Positions 15,231 through 23,570 of a stretch of 30,829 nucleotides of DNA are shown here, in pieces. The position numbers were made by a program, and so were the translations under genes. How positions within the stretch are numbered: position 1 is the stretch's first letter; every line of letters begins with the position of its first letter. Source of the stretch: XYA12-FULL-58-9 sp001798605 (lineage in GTDB: Bacteria > Myxococcota > XYA12-FULL-58-9); contig DAINMX010000062.1 in the NCBI GenBank assembly GCA_036736205.1, positions 1 through 30,829 on the forward strand. The letters are read 5' to 3'. The notes beneath the pieces are model-generated. The model was given only the letters and a program-made list of their open reading frames with translations, did not search any database and had not been told where the DNA came from.

Positions 15231-17489
15231 TTACCTAGACTTCGCAACCAAGTTCGGGTCCAGAGTCAACGGTGCGCTGAAGTAGGTTTGGGTCGTGCCA
15301 AGATGCTGGAAGCCTTCCTTTTCTAACCTCGGAACCATTTGTTCCCGCATCGCTGGTCTCTTTCTGAATTGCAAATGGCGTCTTCTGGTCAGCTCCACGA
15401 GAGGTGCCCAGACTGTCTTTGTCAGATCATGCCGGATCAAAAACCGCCATAGCCAATTCGCCTTCTTGTACAACACGGACATGGCGAGGTACGGAACCAC
15501 GGCCCTCATGTCCGCGGGCCGACGTTTCCATATGGACCGTGGTGCAAACAATCGCTGATATGCCCAGGCGTACCCAGCCTCCAGTTGCTCGGTTGTCATG
15601 TGCTTGGGACGAAATACCGCATGGGCTGTGTCGTAAAGGTTCCAGTCTTTGTGCACAAGTCGCCCAGCTGTGTCCAATTCACGAAAAAGCGGCGTACCCG
15701 GGTAGGGTGTCAGTATGTGAAATGTCGCGCATTCAAGCCGGTTCGTTTCAATCCAGTTGACTGTTCTTGCGAACGTTCCGACATCGTCATGATCAAAACC
15801 AAACACAAAACTAGCATTCACCTGGATGCCGTTGTCATGAAGAATGCCAACCCTGCGTGCATAATCCTCGGCAAGCGGTGTCTTCTTGTGAGCATCCGCA
15901 AGATTCTGATCAGATAGTGACTCAAACCCAACGAAGACGCCTGTGCAACCGGATAGGGCCATGGCACGAATCAGAGCAGGATCATCGGTTACATCGATGC
16001 TCACTGCGGCGCTCCAAATGATATTGAGCGGTCTGAGCCCTTCAGCCAAACGATGCAAATAGGCCTTGTCTGAGCCAAGATTGTTGTCGGTGAAGACGAC
16101 GTAGGATTCTCCGCATTGCCTGATTTCTGCAACAACCTGTTCAACATCTCGTTTGCTGTATGGCTGACGCAAGCCGTCGGTTGCCATGTAACAAAATCGA
16201 CACTTGTTGTGACAGCCGCGAGTGGCATTGATACTTGCCGTTGTTAGAAAGCTCCTGCGGGGAAGGATCTGTCTGTTGGGCATCGGATCCTCGCGATAGT
16301 TTTTGCAGAAGGGTGCCCGATAGACTTTTTCAAGTCTTCCTGATGAAAGGTCGTTCAAGATCTGAGGCCAAAGGTGAACGCCATCGCCGATCGCAATTGC
16401 ATCGGCATGCTTGCTGGCCTCATCTGGACACGAAACGACATGGAGGCCACCCAACACCACAGTCACGCCCATCTTTTTGTACCAATCGGCCAGTTCATAC
16501 GCTCTTTGGGCAAAGGTGAGGTGCACCGTCATCCCAACCACTTCGGGTAGGGGATCCGTTGGCGGTGGCCCCTTGAGCAGATTCTCATCCCAGTATTGCA
16601 GTTGCCAACCAGCGGGAGTTGCCCCGGCGATGCTTGTGAGCGCCAATGTTGGAGTCAGAACATGCTTTCCAAAGCTGGAAACAGGATCCTTCGGATAAAA
16701 TGGGTTGATCAACAAAACATGCCTTTTCGCGATAACTCCCCGTGGAACCTGTCCCAAGGCCGGGGCAACCTCCATCTTGATGGGTAGGGCCATTCTGCGG
16801 TTGTTTCCATCCTCCTGGCGACGCTTGCCTTCGGCCCTCAACATTTTTTGCCTGACAAGTTTCAGGCGATAACGTCTGATATTTGCACGAAATCCGGACA
16901 CCATCACACGGGTCCTCTTCTTGCCGATCACGTTGACAATGATTGACAACAAGACCAGCTGAAGATCCAGCCATAGAGTTGCTCGTTTGAGGTAGATCAA
17001 ATCCAACCGGTAGGACTCGCTCGGGGAGTGGCCACCGAATAACTGAGCCAGCCCCGTTATGCCGGGTCTAATGCCAAACCTAGCAGAGCGACTGATGCCG
17101 GACCAGCCAAGCCTTTCGACGTCTTCTCTTGTCAAAGGGCGTGGACCGACCAGACTCATCTCGCCGCGCAACACATTGACAAACTGGGTCACTTCATCAA
17201 TGCCGGTAGTGCGAAGCCAGCGCCCAACGTGTGTGACCTTCTGCGCATTCATGGTCCGAAGTTTGACAACCATGAATTCGCGTCGGTTCAGCCCAAGTCT
17301 GGCTTGTCGGAATAGGGCTGGGCCACGATCTTCAATACAGATAAGAAAAATCGCCAAGCCGTAAATAGGCGCAAACAAGAGGAGGCCAATCCCTGCGAGA
17401 AAGAGGTCACAAAACCGTTTGAGTGTGCTCCCGACGTACATGTTGCGAGCAACAGGTTCGGCTTGTTTCTTACAATGTATGGCTTTCAT
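15231..17489 (-). CDS. Fusion: priming phosphoglycosyl transferase + B12-binding radical SAM enzyme
   Basis: A single 752-residue frame holds two complete enzymes. Residues about 20-195 are a WcaJ/PglC-type membrane phosphoglycosyl transferase: KRFCDLFLAGIGLLLFAP (reentrant helix), RQARLG, KLRTMN, the catalytic dyad in TGIDEV (Asp98-Glu99), GEMSLVGPRP (109-118) and RPGITGLAQL (141-150). Such enzymes load a sugar-phosphate on undecaprenyl phosphate to begin a polysaccharide. After a basic linker (about 205-250), residues 257-390 form a cobalamin-binding Rossmann domain (HVLLINPFYPK, VVLGGLH). Residues 415-640 are a radical SAM domain with CHNKCRFC at 426-433 and a tail of about 110 residues. 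GGAGG lies 7 bases before ATG 17489. The linker Met at residue 233 has no well-placed ribosome site, so a real fusion is favoured. The second half may act on lipid or glycan carbons; unknown. Confidence 0.9.
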   Translation of the reverse strand: MKAIHCKKQAEPVARNMYVGSTLKRFCDLFLAGIGLLLFAPIYGLAIFLICIEDRGPALFRQARLGLNRREFMVVKLRTMNAQKVTHVGRWLRTTGIDEVTQFVNVLRGEMSLVGPRPLTREDVERLGWSGISRSARFGIRPGITGLAQLFGGHSPSESYRLDLIYLKRATLWLDLQLVLLSIIVNVIGKKRTRVMVSGFRANIRRYRLKLVRQKMLRAEGKRRQEDGNNRRMALPIKMEVAPALGQVPRGVIAKRHVLLINPFYPKDPVSSFGKHVLTPTLALTSIAGATPAGWQLQYWDENLLKGPPPTDPLPEVVGMTVHLTFAQRAYELADWYKKMGVTVVLGGLHVVSCPDEASKHADAIAIGDGVHLWPQILNDLSSGRLEKVYRAPFCKNYREDPMPNRQILPRRSFLTTASINATRGCHNKCRFCYMATDGLRQPYSKRDVEQVVAEIRQCGESYVVFTDNNLGSDKAYLHRLAEGLRPLNIIWSAAVSIDVTDDPALIRAMALSGCTGVFVGFESLSDQNLADAHKKTPLAEDYARRVGILHDNGIQVNASFVFGFDHDDVGTFARTVNWIETNRLECATFHILTPYPGTPLFRELDTAGRLVHKDWNLYDTAHAVFRPKHMTTEQLEAGYAWAYQRLFAPRSIWKRRPADMRAVVPYLAMSVLYKKANWLWRFLIRHDLTKTVWAPLVELTRRRHLQFRKRPAMREQMVPRLEKEGFQHLGTTQTYFSAPLTLDPNLVAKSR

Positions 17490-17501
17490 TGTGGGCCTCC
17501 T

Positions 17502-18668
17502 TCACTCTACTTCTACCCATGGGCGAACGGTACTTGCCCAAAGGTAGATAGCGTTTTCGAGCGGAAAACGCTGTGGCATTGACAGAATGAGGTCCAGTCC
17601 TGCAGTGCGAGCTGTCCGATCAAGTAGCTGATGGATCTTCATCTGAATCGGGTTGTGCGTTGCCGCAAGCCCAAGACCGCTAGGGGCAACGGCAAATCCG
17701 CCAATCATGGGTCCGCTCACAGCGTCCATTGGATGATCGATTCCTTTTGGCCATTCACGACATGCAGCATAACCACCGGTTTCTTCGCAGAACGTTTCGG
17801 CAAACGTCTTCGAAAATCGATTGGCCAGCTCTTGATTTGGGCCATGGCGCAAAAATGCCGAGGTAAAGGCGAGAACTGTACCGCGTGGTGTTGCCTCAAG
17901 AACTTTCCCGGCAGGTGATATTCGCGTAGGGAATCCTCGTTTGTAGTGAAGCATATCCGACAGCCGTTGAGTCAAGCCGATACCCGCAGGTTCTGAAATC
18001 GCTTTCTTCTGTGGCCGAAGGACTCCGTGAAGCAACAAGGCAGCAGCAGCTGGAGCGTGATCGCACGGCCACACATAGCTTTCACCAAAGGATGGAAGGA
18101 AACCCGCGACACTTTGTGTCAGCCTCTCTGCCAAAGAACCCGCGATAGCATCGAAAGTCGTACTGAGAGCGTTTTCTGGAGACAGTCGTTCAAGTCCAGC
18201 GAGAGTCAATAAAACAAGACCTTGGTACAGGATGCTGTTCGGTAGGCGCAGCTCTGCGACCTCACGAAAACCGGTTGAACGAAAGGCTGTCTGAGAACGT
18301 CGAGACAAGGCATCGTTGGCAAGCTTCTCGATCCATGAAACGGCTTCCGTTGAAAGGCTGGGCATTTCAACTGCAGCTGACACCAGCGACGCGGCCACAA
18401 ACGCATCACATGCCACCGGTGCTTCCGCAAAAGGCAAAACTTTTGTTCCTAGAAGGTGTGGTGGACAGCCCTGATCTAGTACAACCTTCGCAAGCTCCAC
18501 CGCCTTCGAAAAACGATTGCGAATGTCGTTCAAATCCGCTCTTGGCATCGATTCATGTTCAGTGCCTCCTGTGCTCCGATGCGAACCTGCGGCGATTCCT
18601 GGGCTCCATATCGCGGCGATGGCTACCAATAGACCTAGTGCGAGAACCCAACATCTACTTCCTTTCAT
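17502..18668 (-). CDS. Secreted protein, predicted alpha-helical (toroid-like) fold
   Basis: A 388-residue protein with a Sec signal peptide (CWVLALGLLVAIAAIWSPGIAAG, cleavage near residue 27). GGAGGAAT lies 7 bases before ATG 18668. The rest is alternating helices with the rhythm of alpha/alpha-barrel glycan enzymes: NSILYQGLVLLTLAGLERL (144-162), SFGESYVWPCDHAPAAAALL (193-212) and DAVSGPMIGGFAVAPSGLGL (315-334). Acidic and aromatic residues in the second block (Glu196, Trp200, Asp203, His204) could line an active site, but I cannot name a family. It ends 12 bases before the phosphoglycosyl transferase/radical SAM fusion, so they are almost surely one operon and may act on the same glycan. 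Periplasmic location is inferred. Confidence 0.75.
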   Translation of the reverse strand: MKGSRCWVLALGLLVAIAAIWSPGIAAGSHRSTGGTEHESMPRADLNDIRNRFSKAVELAKVVLDQGCPPHLLGTKVLPFAEAPVACDAFVAASLVSAAVEMPSLSTEAVSWIEKLANDALSRRSQTAFRSTGFREVAELRLPNSILYQGLVLLTLAGLERLSPENALSTTFDAIAGSLAERLTQSVAGFLPSFGESYVWPCDHAPAAAALLLHGVLRPQKKAISEPAGIGLTQRLSDMLHYKRGFPTRISPAGKVLEATPRGTVLAFTSAFLRHGPNQELANRFSKTFAETFCEETGGYAACREWPKGIDHPMDAVSGPMIGGFAVAPSGLGLAATHNPIQMKIHQLLDRTARTAGLDLILSMPQRFPLENAIYLWASTVRPWVEVE

Positions 18669-18772
18669 CGAGATTCCTCCTTGTTGACGATCACAAGGAG
18701 AGTTGTACCGATCCCAGATGAAGGGAAAATGAAGATCGCGGGAAGCTTCAGAGAAGAATTCGTGAAGTGGGT

Positions 18773-20272
18773 TTAGCCTCGACGAAGGGTTAGGGCCATT
18801 GTGGTTCCACCATGGCCAGTTGCGCGGACTTCGGCTTTTCCCCCATGAGCTTCTGCTACTGCTCGTACAATCGCTAGACCCAAGCCGGTGCCTGCATCGT
18901 CCTTCCTGCTAGTCACAAATCGATTGAAGACCTTGTCGAGCAGTTCGGGATCAATACCAGGGCCATTGTCACCAACGACGACCTCGGCGTTGCTTCCATC
19001 TTGAGCGAGCTGTATTGATACGACGTCGTTCTCTGCCGAAAAGGCGATGGCGTTGAGCAACAAGTTTTCAATGGCACGTTTGATCCATCTGGCATCACCA
19101 AGAATGTAGATCTTTTCACGCGCATCCAGCCTAAGTTGGACACCACGATTCTTCGCATGGATTTCCACGTCATCTATTGCGCCCCGGCTAACCTCTGATA
19201 GTTCCAGTTCATTCTTCGAATCAGCGACTCCCCCCGCCTCCAGTTTGGCAAGAGACAATAAGTCCCGAAGCAAAGCATCCATCTTCTCTGCGGATTGGGA
19301 GATTCTCTTGGAAAACTGTGTTGCGGCCTTGGCATCATTGATCACGGCATCTTCGAGAACTTCAGCTGCGGCTCGAATGGATGCCACAGGATTTTTCAGT
19401 TCGTGGGAAAGATCCGCAGCCCATGACTCGACCGCGTGACGCTGTTCAAGCTCAGATCGCATCGATTCAAAGGCTGCCGTAAGCGCTTTGACCTCACGCC
19501 CGTGAGGAACAGGAAGAACGGCTTGGCGTTCTCCTTTTGCCACTCTTTGTGCCGCGCTCGTCAACCGTTCTATCGGTGAACCGAGGGCTTGGCCGATGAG
19601 AAGCCCAGCGAGCACTGCGGATCCCGCCAGAATGAGTGCCAAAAGGGCAACCTTGGGAGCGGTGTCTGCCAAGACTTCTTTCATACTGAAGGTGCTTTTG
19701 ACGACGCGTGCAACTCCTGCCACCTCGTTCTTGACCAAGATCGGAACGGCGGCAGCCACCGTGTTGTCACCAACCGGTCGAGCGACATCATCCGTTTTTC
19801 CGTCCAAGGCCATTTGCACTTCAGGACGATTTTGTACAGCATTCTTGTCGAGACTGAAGGAGAGGCTGTCGAACAAGATGCTTCCTTGGGCATCCAGTAG
19901 CTGAACACGTGTGTCTTCAAGGGTGGTTGTAAAACCATATAGAACCCGGGATGTCTCTAGCATCTTGGAGCCTTGCCGCAGTGATACTCCATAGATCTCC
20001 ATGGACCGGGCCGTAAGCTCGGACACCACACGGGCATCATCCAACGCGGCACGATGAGCGAACACAACTGTTCTGGCTTCAAACCTGTCTACGATGATTG
20101 CAGCGAAAGTAGCCGTCAGGACGGTGGTCATAAAACCAAGGGTCAGGGCAACTTGCATTCGAAGAGAGATGCCGTGTTTTCGTGAACGGGATAATCGAAC
20201 CAACGCGAAAACGACGAGAGCCAAGAAGAGAGTGCCGATAATCAGCAACGCCTCTTGCCGCGGGATATTCAC
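18773..20272 (-). CDS. Membrane sensor histidine kinase (CreC-like)
   Basis: A 499-residue sensor kinase. Hydrophobic segments are at about 7-26, 38-61 and 207-229. The periplasmic sensor (about 62-206) has a Cache/PAS-like look (VQLLDAQGSILFDS, AAAVPILVKNEVAGVARVV), resembling that of CreC. A HAMP domain (about 228-280) leads to HisKA with the H box ADLSHELKNPVASI (His290). The ATPase has the N box ENLLLNAIAFS, the D box DNGPGID (435-441) and the G box GTGLGLAIV (461-469). It should autophosphorylate His290 and pass the phosphate to the regulator encoded just upstream. The start is GTG 20272, overlapping the regulator's TGA by 4 bases. The signal is unknown. A secreted protein and a glycosyl transferase fusion follow about 100 bases downstream on the same strand, so envelope polysaccharide is a possible target (inference). 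Confidence 0.93.
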   Translation of the reverse strand: MNIPRQEALLIIGTLFLALVVFALVRLSRSRKHGISLRMQVALTLGFMTTVLTATFAAIIVDRFEARTVVFAHRAALDDARVVSELTARSMEIYGVSLRQGSKMLETSRVLYGFTTTLEDTRVQLLDAQGSILFDSLSFSLDKNAVQNRPEVQMALDGKTDDVARPVGDNTVAAAVPILVKNEVAGVARVVKSTFSMKEVLADTAPKVALLALILAGSAVLAGLLIGQALGSPIERLTSAAQRVAKGERQAVLPVPHGREVKALTAAFESMRSELEQRHAVESWAADLSHELKNPVASIRAAAEVLEDAVINDAKAATQFSKRISQSAEKMDALLRDLLSLAKLEAGGVADSKNELELSEVSRGAIDDVEIHAKNRGVQLRLDAREKIYILGDARWIKRAIENLLLNAIAFSAENDVVSIQLAQDGSNAEVVVGDNGPGIDPELLDKVFNRFVTSRKDDAGTGLGLAIVRAVAEAHGGKAEVRATGHGGTTMALTLRRG

Positions 20273-20958
20273 GCGCTGCCCTCACCTAGGCGATAGCCTA
20301 CGCCACGCACAGTTTCTATGATGTCCGGGTCGCCACCTGCTTCTCGAATTCTGTTGCGGAGCGATTTGAAGTGAACGTCAACCGTACGGTCGCCGACAAT
20401 ACAGTCCGTACCCCAAACGCGATCCAGCAATTTGCTGCGTTCAAAAACGCGCCCCGGAGACTGCAATAGGACAGAGATCAAGTCGAACTCGATCTTGGTA
20501 AGTTGAACCTCTTGATCTTTCACCCAGAACCGCCGCGTGTTCTGCTCAATAGTCAAACCTTTTGGCCCTTCGATGCGCTCAGGTTTCCCGGCTTCGTCTT
20601 TCGGTGATTGCACCCGCCTCAAGACGGTTTTTACTCTGGCCACCAATTCACGCGGTGAAAATGGCTTGGTGACGTAATCATCTGCTCCCATCTCCAGCCC
20701 AACAACACGATCAGGCTCCTCATCGCGGCTCGTGAGAATGATCACCGGAAGCGTTGACTTCGCTCGCAAGTCCCTCAAGAAATCCAACCCGCGACCATCT
20801 GGCAGCATGAGATCCAACACGATCAAGGAGGCGTTCTCGCTTGCTGGCCGAGCTTCCTTCAAGGTCGCAGCCTGCATGGTCGCAAAACCGTCCCGCTCGA
20901 GCGCGTAGACGAGACTCTCTCGAATAGCTGGCTCATCATCAACGACCAAGATGACCAT
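20269..20958 (-). CDS. OmpR/PhoB-family response regulator (CreB-like)
   Basis: A 229-residue DNA-binding response regulator. The receiver domain (1-115) has the acid pair Asp7-Asp8, phospho-acceptor Asp49 (IVLDLMLPDG), Thr76 (LTSRD) and Lys98 (DDYVTKPFSP). A linker of about 25 residues leads to a winged-helix domain (about 140-226) with LTKIEFDLISVLLQSPGRVF, RTVDVHFKSLRNRI and ETVRGVGYRLG, typical of OmpR/PhoB. Start: ATG 20958 begins MVILVVDDEP at the usual distance from the acid pair; the frame runs upstream to a TTG at 20985. The stop overlaps the GTG of the histidine kinase gene by 4 bases, so they form a two-component pair. Confidence 0.94.
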   Translation of the reverse strand: MVILVVDDEPAIRESLVYALERDGFATMQAATLKEARPASENASLIVLDLMLPDGRGLDFLRDLRAKSTLPVIILTSRDEEPDRVVGLEMGADDYVTKPFSPRELVARVKTVLRRVQSPKDEAGKPERIEGPKGLTIEQNTRRFWVKDQEVQLTKIEFDLISVLLQSPGRVFERSKLLDRVWGTDCIVGDRTVDVHFKSLRNRIREAGGDPDIIETVRGVGYRLGEGSA

Positions 20959-21136
20959 CGTGGCTGCCGTCCTTGGACCAGACAAACGGCGTCTTCAGAA
21001 TCTCGTATTGGCCAACAACACAGCCCGCGACAGGAGGCTGGTATCCATGTTCCGAGGAATGTCGGCGGCGTTTCTGCTGTCCAAGAAGCCTCAAAGCACA
21101 AAACGGACATGAGATACAGGCAGAACGGATGCACAT
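20939..21136 (-). CDS. Possible small Cys-rich protein upstream of the response regulator
   Basis: A 65-residue frame fills most of the gap between mltG and the response regulator and overlaps the regulator's start by 20 bases. It begins MCIRSACISCPFCALRLL, a cluster of Cys that could bind metal, then becomes basic (KRRR) and ends with His/Gly-rich residues. No ribosome site precedes its ATG and nothing else supports it, so it may be chance. If real, its stop would lie inside the regulator gene. Confidence 0.25.
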   Translation of the reverse strand: MCIRSACISCPFCALRLLGQQKRRRHSSEHGYQPPVAGCVVGQYEILKTPFVWSKDGSHDGHLGR

Positions 21137-21180
21137 CTCATACAGTGCGACGTTCTTCGGCGTCGGTGGCCCACGTAGGG

Positions 21181-22203
21181 TCAGCGACGGCGGAAGTAAT
21201 CGATTTGCCACTTCTGCACTGCCCGGTTGTGGCATTCGATAGTCGGGCAAAACTCGTGTCGGCCGTTGTTCATCGACACGAAAAAAAAGTCCTTGCAGTT
21301 TGCTGGCGTGACCACCGCTTCGAGGGCATCCCGTCCAGCACTGGCGATGGGGCCCGGGGGCAGGCCGATGATCTTGTAGGTGTTGTAGGGGCTCTCGAGG
21401 GTGCGCAAATGCGAGCGCTTGAGATTGCCGTCGAAGTTGGGGTCTACCGTTTTGGCAGCGTAAATGACAGTGGGGTCGGTATCGAGGCGCCACTTGGTCT
21501 TAGCCATCAACCGGTTGTAAAACACGCAGGCAATGCGGGGACGCTCTTCGGGGGCACCGGTCTCCTTCTCGACGATCGAAGCCAAGGTGGTGAGCTCGCG
21601 CATGGAGAGATCGAGAGGGCCCCTGCCCTTCTTCGTTACCTCGCCGTGGACGCGCTGGAACGCATCGAGCATCTCGCCCATCAGTTTCTCGGCCGGCACA
21701 CCGCGGGCGAAGGTATAGGTCTCGGGGAAGAGATACCCGTCGCAGTTTGGCCCCGGTATCCCATGGTCTTTGAGGAAAGCCTGATCATCGCAGAGGCGGT
21801 CGAAGACCTGCTTTTCGAGCCAACGCTTCTCGACAAGAAAATCCCGCACCAGCCAGCGGTCATAACCCTCGGGCAGAGTGAACGACTCCATCTTCAGTTG
21901 ACCCTTGCTGAGCATCCCGAGGATCTGCAGAGGTGTATCGGTGGCACGAATCTCATACTCGCCGGCGCGAACCTCAACGTCCTCAGTGAGGCGCGCGTAG
22001 TAGTACAGCCAACGGGGCTTCTGGAGCACACCACGGTCGGCAAGCTCGTCCAAAACCGGCTTGAGAGTCGCGCCCCGCTCCACCTTCAATGTGGCGACGC
22101 CGTCACCTTCCCCAGGACTGTGCAAGTGCTGCCAAACCACCCCGAGAACGAGGGCCGTGCCAAAAACGACAACAACGAGAAGGATCGCAAGTTTACGAAT
22201 CAT
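21181..22203 (-). CDS. mltG: Endolytic murein transglycosylase MltG (YceG-like)
   Basis: A 340-residue inner-membrane enzyme. A single N-terminal helix (LAILLVVVVFGTALVLGVVW, about 5-24) anchors it, with the rest in the periplasm. A LysM-like subdomain (about 38-105) is followed by the catalytic domain: LPEGYDRW (110-117), DGYLFPETYTF (155-165), LASIVEKETG (207-216, catalytic Glu212 equivalent to E. coli Glu218), RLDTDPTVIY (239-248) and SPYNTYKIIGLPPGPIASAG (conserved substrate loop). It cuts nascent glycan strands and is thought to set strand ends during elongation. The length matches the family (about 340). It stands 116 bases downstream of the PhaR-like gene on the same strand. In many bacteria it neighbours ruvX or tmk; here it does not. 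Confidence 0.96.
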   Translation of the reverse strand: MIRKLAILLVVVVFGTALVLGVVWQHLHSPGEGDGVATLKVERGATLKPVLDELADRGVLQKPRWLYYYARLTEDVEVRAGEYEIRATDTPLQILGMLSKGQLKMESFTLPEGYDRWLVRDFLVEKRWLEKQVFDRLCDDQAFLKDHGIPGPNCDGYLFPETYTFARGVPAEKLMGEMLDAFQRVHGEVTKKGRGPLDLSMRELTTLASIVEKETGAPEERPRIACVFYNRLMAKTKWRLDTDPTVIYAAKTVDPNFDGNLKRSHLRTLESPYNTYKIIGLPPGPIASAGRDALEAVVTPANCKDFFFVSMNNGRHEFCPTIECHNRAVQKWQIDYFRRR

Positions 22204-22319
22204 TGGGAACCCGGTTGTAATGCAAGATCGACGCTGCCGCGACTCGATCCTTTGATAGCAGCCAGTTCACTTTGGACGCTACTACACTTAGCGGACGCCA
22301 ACGGGGGTCATCGCGTTCC

Positions 22320-22970
22320 CTACATTTTGCCGAAACGCTGGGTGAGGGAGGAAAGACGCTTGCTGATCTCCTCCATCTCCTTGTCGAGATGGGCATAACG
22401 TGACACTGCCCCAACACCTTCCTTGATGCCCTTCTGCACCTCACTGAAGGCCTTCTGGGAGGTATCCAAGAGGTCACCCAAAATCTTGCTGTGGGCTTTT
22501 TCCTGCTCAGCGGTCTCTTGCGCTCCCTCTTTACGGTGCATCACTCCATCAATGCGATCCTTGAGTCCATCCGCGAGCTTCTCAGCTCTGTCAGCGGTAT
22601 CTTTGCGCAGCTTTTCAGCCTTGTCGGTGGTCTCCTTGCGGAGCTTCTCCGCGCTCTCTTTGAAATCGCTGGCGCGAGCTTGGACTTTGTCCGCCTGCTC
22701 GCGGGCAAACTCACCCAGGGCGTCGCCTCCGTCCCGAATGAGATTGCGCAACAGGCCGAGGGGCATGAAGCTGTTCTTCTTCTCAGTTTCAAAGATGATT
22801 TGTGCCAATGTGACGGTGGTCAGATCCTCGCCGGACTTGTTGTCGACAACTCGAACCTCATCCCCGGCCTTGATCATCAATGAAATGTCGTCGAGGGTGA
22901 CGTAGCAGCTGCGTTCGGTATCATAGAGCTTACGGTTGGCGTACCGCTTGACGATCTTCGGTTGCGACAT
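22320..22970 (-). CDS. PHA/PHB accumulation regulator-like protein with phasin-like helical tail
   Basis: A 216-residue protein. Residues 1-62 match the PHB/PHA accumulation regulator DNA-binding domain (PhaR family): KIVKRYANRKLYDTERSCYV, VTLDDI and TLAQIIFETE. In PhaR of polymer-storing bacteria this domain binds DNA and responds to PHA. The middle contains three exact-length 11-residue units, AEKLRKETTDK, AEKLRKDTADR and AEKLADGLKDR (residues 108-140). They would form an amphipathic helix like that of lipid- or granule-coating proteins. A further coiled coil (about 155-212) follows. GGGAGGA lies just before ATG 22970. I see no phaC, phaA/B or phasin gene nearby. The tail may bind granules directly, or this may be a regulator or adaptor not tied to PHA. 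Confidence 0.9.
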   Translation of the reverse strand: MSQPKIVKRYANRKLYDTERSCYVTLDDISLMIKAGDEVRVVDNKSGEDLTTVTLAQIIFETEKKNSFMPLGLLRNLIRDGGDALGEFAREQADKVQARASDFKESAEKLRKETTDKAEKLRKDTADRAEKLADGLKDRIDGVMHRKEGAQETAEQEKAHSKILGDLLDTSQKAFSEVQKGIKEGVGAVSRYAHLDKEMEEISKRLSSLTQRFGKM

Positions 22971-22973
22971 GGC

Positions 22974-22980
22974 TCCTCCC
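22974..22980 (-). promoter_or_regulatory. Strong ribosome binding site (GGGAGGA) of the PhaR-like gene
   Basis: On the minus strand GGGAGGA is followed by GCC and ATG 22970, a slightly short but strong Shine-Dalgarno site that agrees with the start of the conserved DNA-binding domain. Confidence 0.6.
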
Positions 22981-23040
22981 TACAGTGACGCGGCGCACCA
23001 TAACCGGTCGGGTGGGGCGGTGCAACATCATCCTTTGCGC

Positions 23041-23394
23041 TCAGCTCTTGGCTGGCAGGTCCGGCTCGATGCACCAAGGAATCTTGGTTGAGGCCTGGGG
23101 CTTTGCCACGGGCTCTGGGTCCGTGGGCTCACTCGAGCTCTTGTCACGGGTGCCACAGCTAGAAACATTGGCAGCGGTGGGGCAGGATGACGTTCCGCCG
23201 CGTTTGCAGCCGAGATCCTTGCAGTATTTGTCACCGGCGGAGTTGTCCATTCCCTCATAGCAACAATACTGTCGCCCAGAGCAGGCACCGGTACTGTCTG
23301 ATGTGCAGATCAATGCAGGGGCTCCCGCTGATGCGTTGGGTGCGAACAGCATCACGCAGAATGCGGCAGACAAAAGACTGAGAGTTAGTTTCAT
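23041..23394 (-). CDS. Small secreted Cys-rich protein
   Basis: A 117-residue protein with a clear Sec signal peptide (LTLSLLSAAFCVMLFAPNASAG, cleavage after ASA near residue 23). The mature part has nine Cys (30, 38, 44, 45, 58, 63, 71, 80, 108), including CC in GRQYCCYEG, so disulfide bonding outside the cytoplasm is likely. The segment 82-104 is rich in Ser, Pro, Glu and Lys and probably unstructured. GGGAGA is spaced well before ATG 23394. It lies 70 bases upstream of the PhaR-like gene on the same strand and ends about 75 bases from the assembly gap on the other side. No family recognised; similar small Cys-rich exports are common in deltaproteobacteria. Confidence 0.75.
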   Translation of the reverse strand: MKLTLSLLSAAFCVMLFAPNASAGAPALICTSDSTGACSGRQYCCYEGMDNSAGDKYCKDLGCKRGGTSSCPTAANVSSCGTRDKSSSEPTDPEPVAKPQASTKIPWCIEPDLPAKS

Positions 23395-23470
23395 GGCGTC
23401 TCCCTAATTGTGGTTGGATGAAGCCTCATGGTGATGACAACGGGTGACCGGATCAAGAAGAAAGTGAGAC

Positions 23471-23570
23471 NNNNNNNNNNNNNNNNNNNNNNNNNNNNNN
23501 NNNNNNNNNNNNNNNNNNNNNNNNNNNNNNNNNNNNNNNNNNNNNNNNNNNNNNNNNNNNNNNNNNNNNN
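23471..23570. other. Assembly gap of 100 Ns
   Basis: Exactly 100 Ns, the usual placeholder for a gap of unknown size. The following contig begins with the ATG of a kinase gene, so its upstream region is missing and true distances across this point are unknown. Confidence 0.98.

Noticed and set aside
21109..22398. Plus-strand frame of 429 codons
   Set aside because: Lies antisense to mltG, whose motifs and length are unambiguous.
23007..23035. TTGCAC - 17 bases - TATGGT as promoter of the PhaR-like gene
   Set aside because: Matches the consensus at only 3 of 6 and 4 of 6 positions; expected by chance in a window this size.
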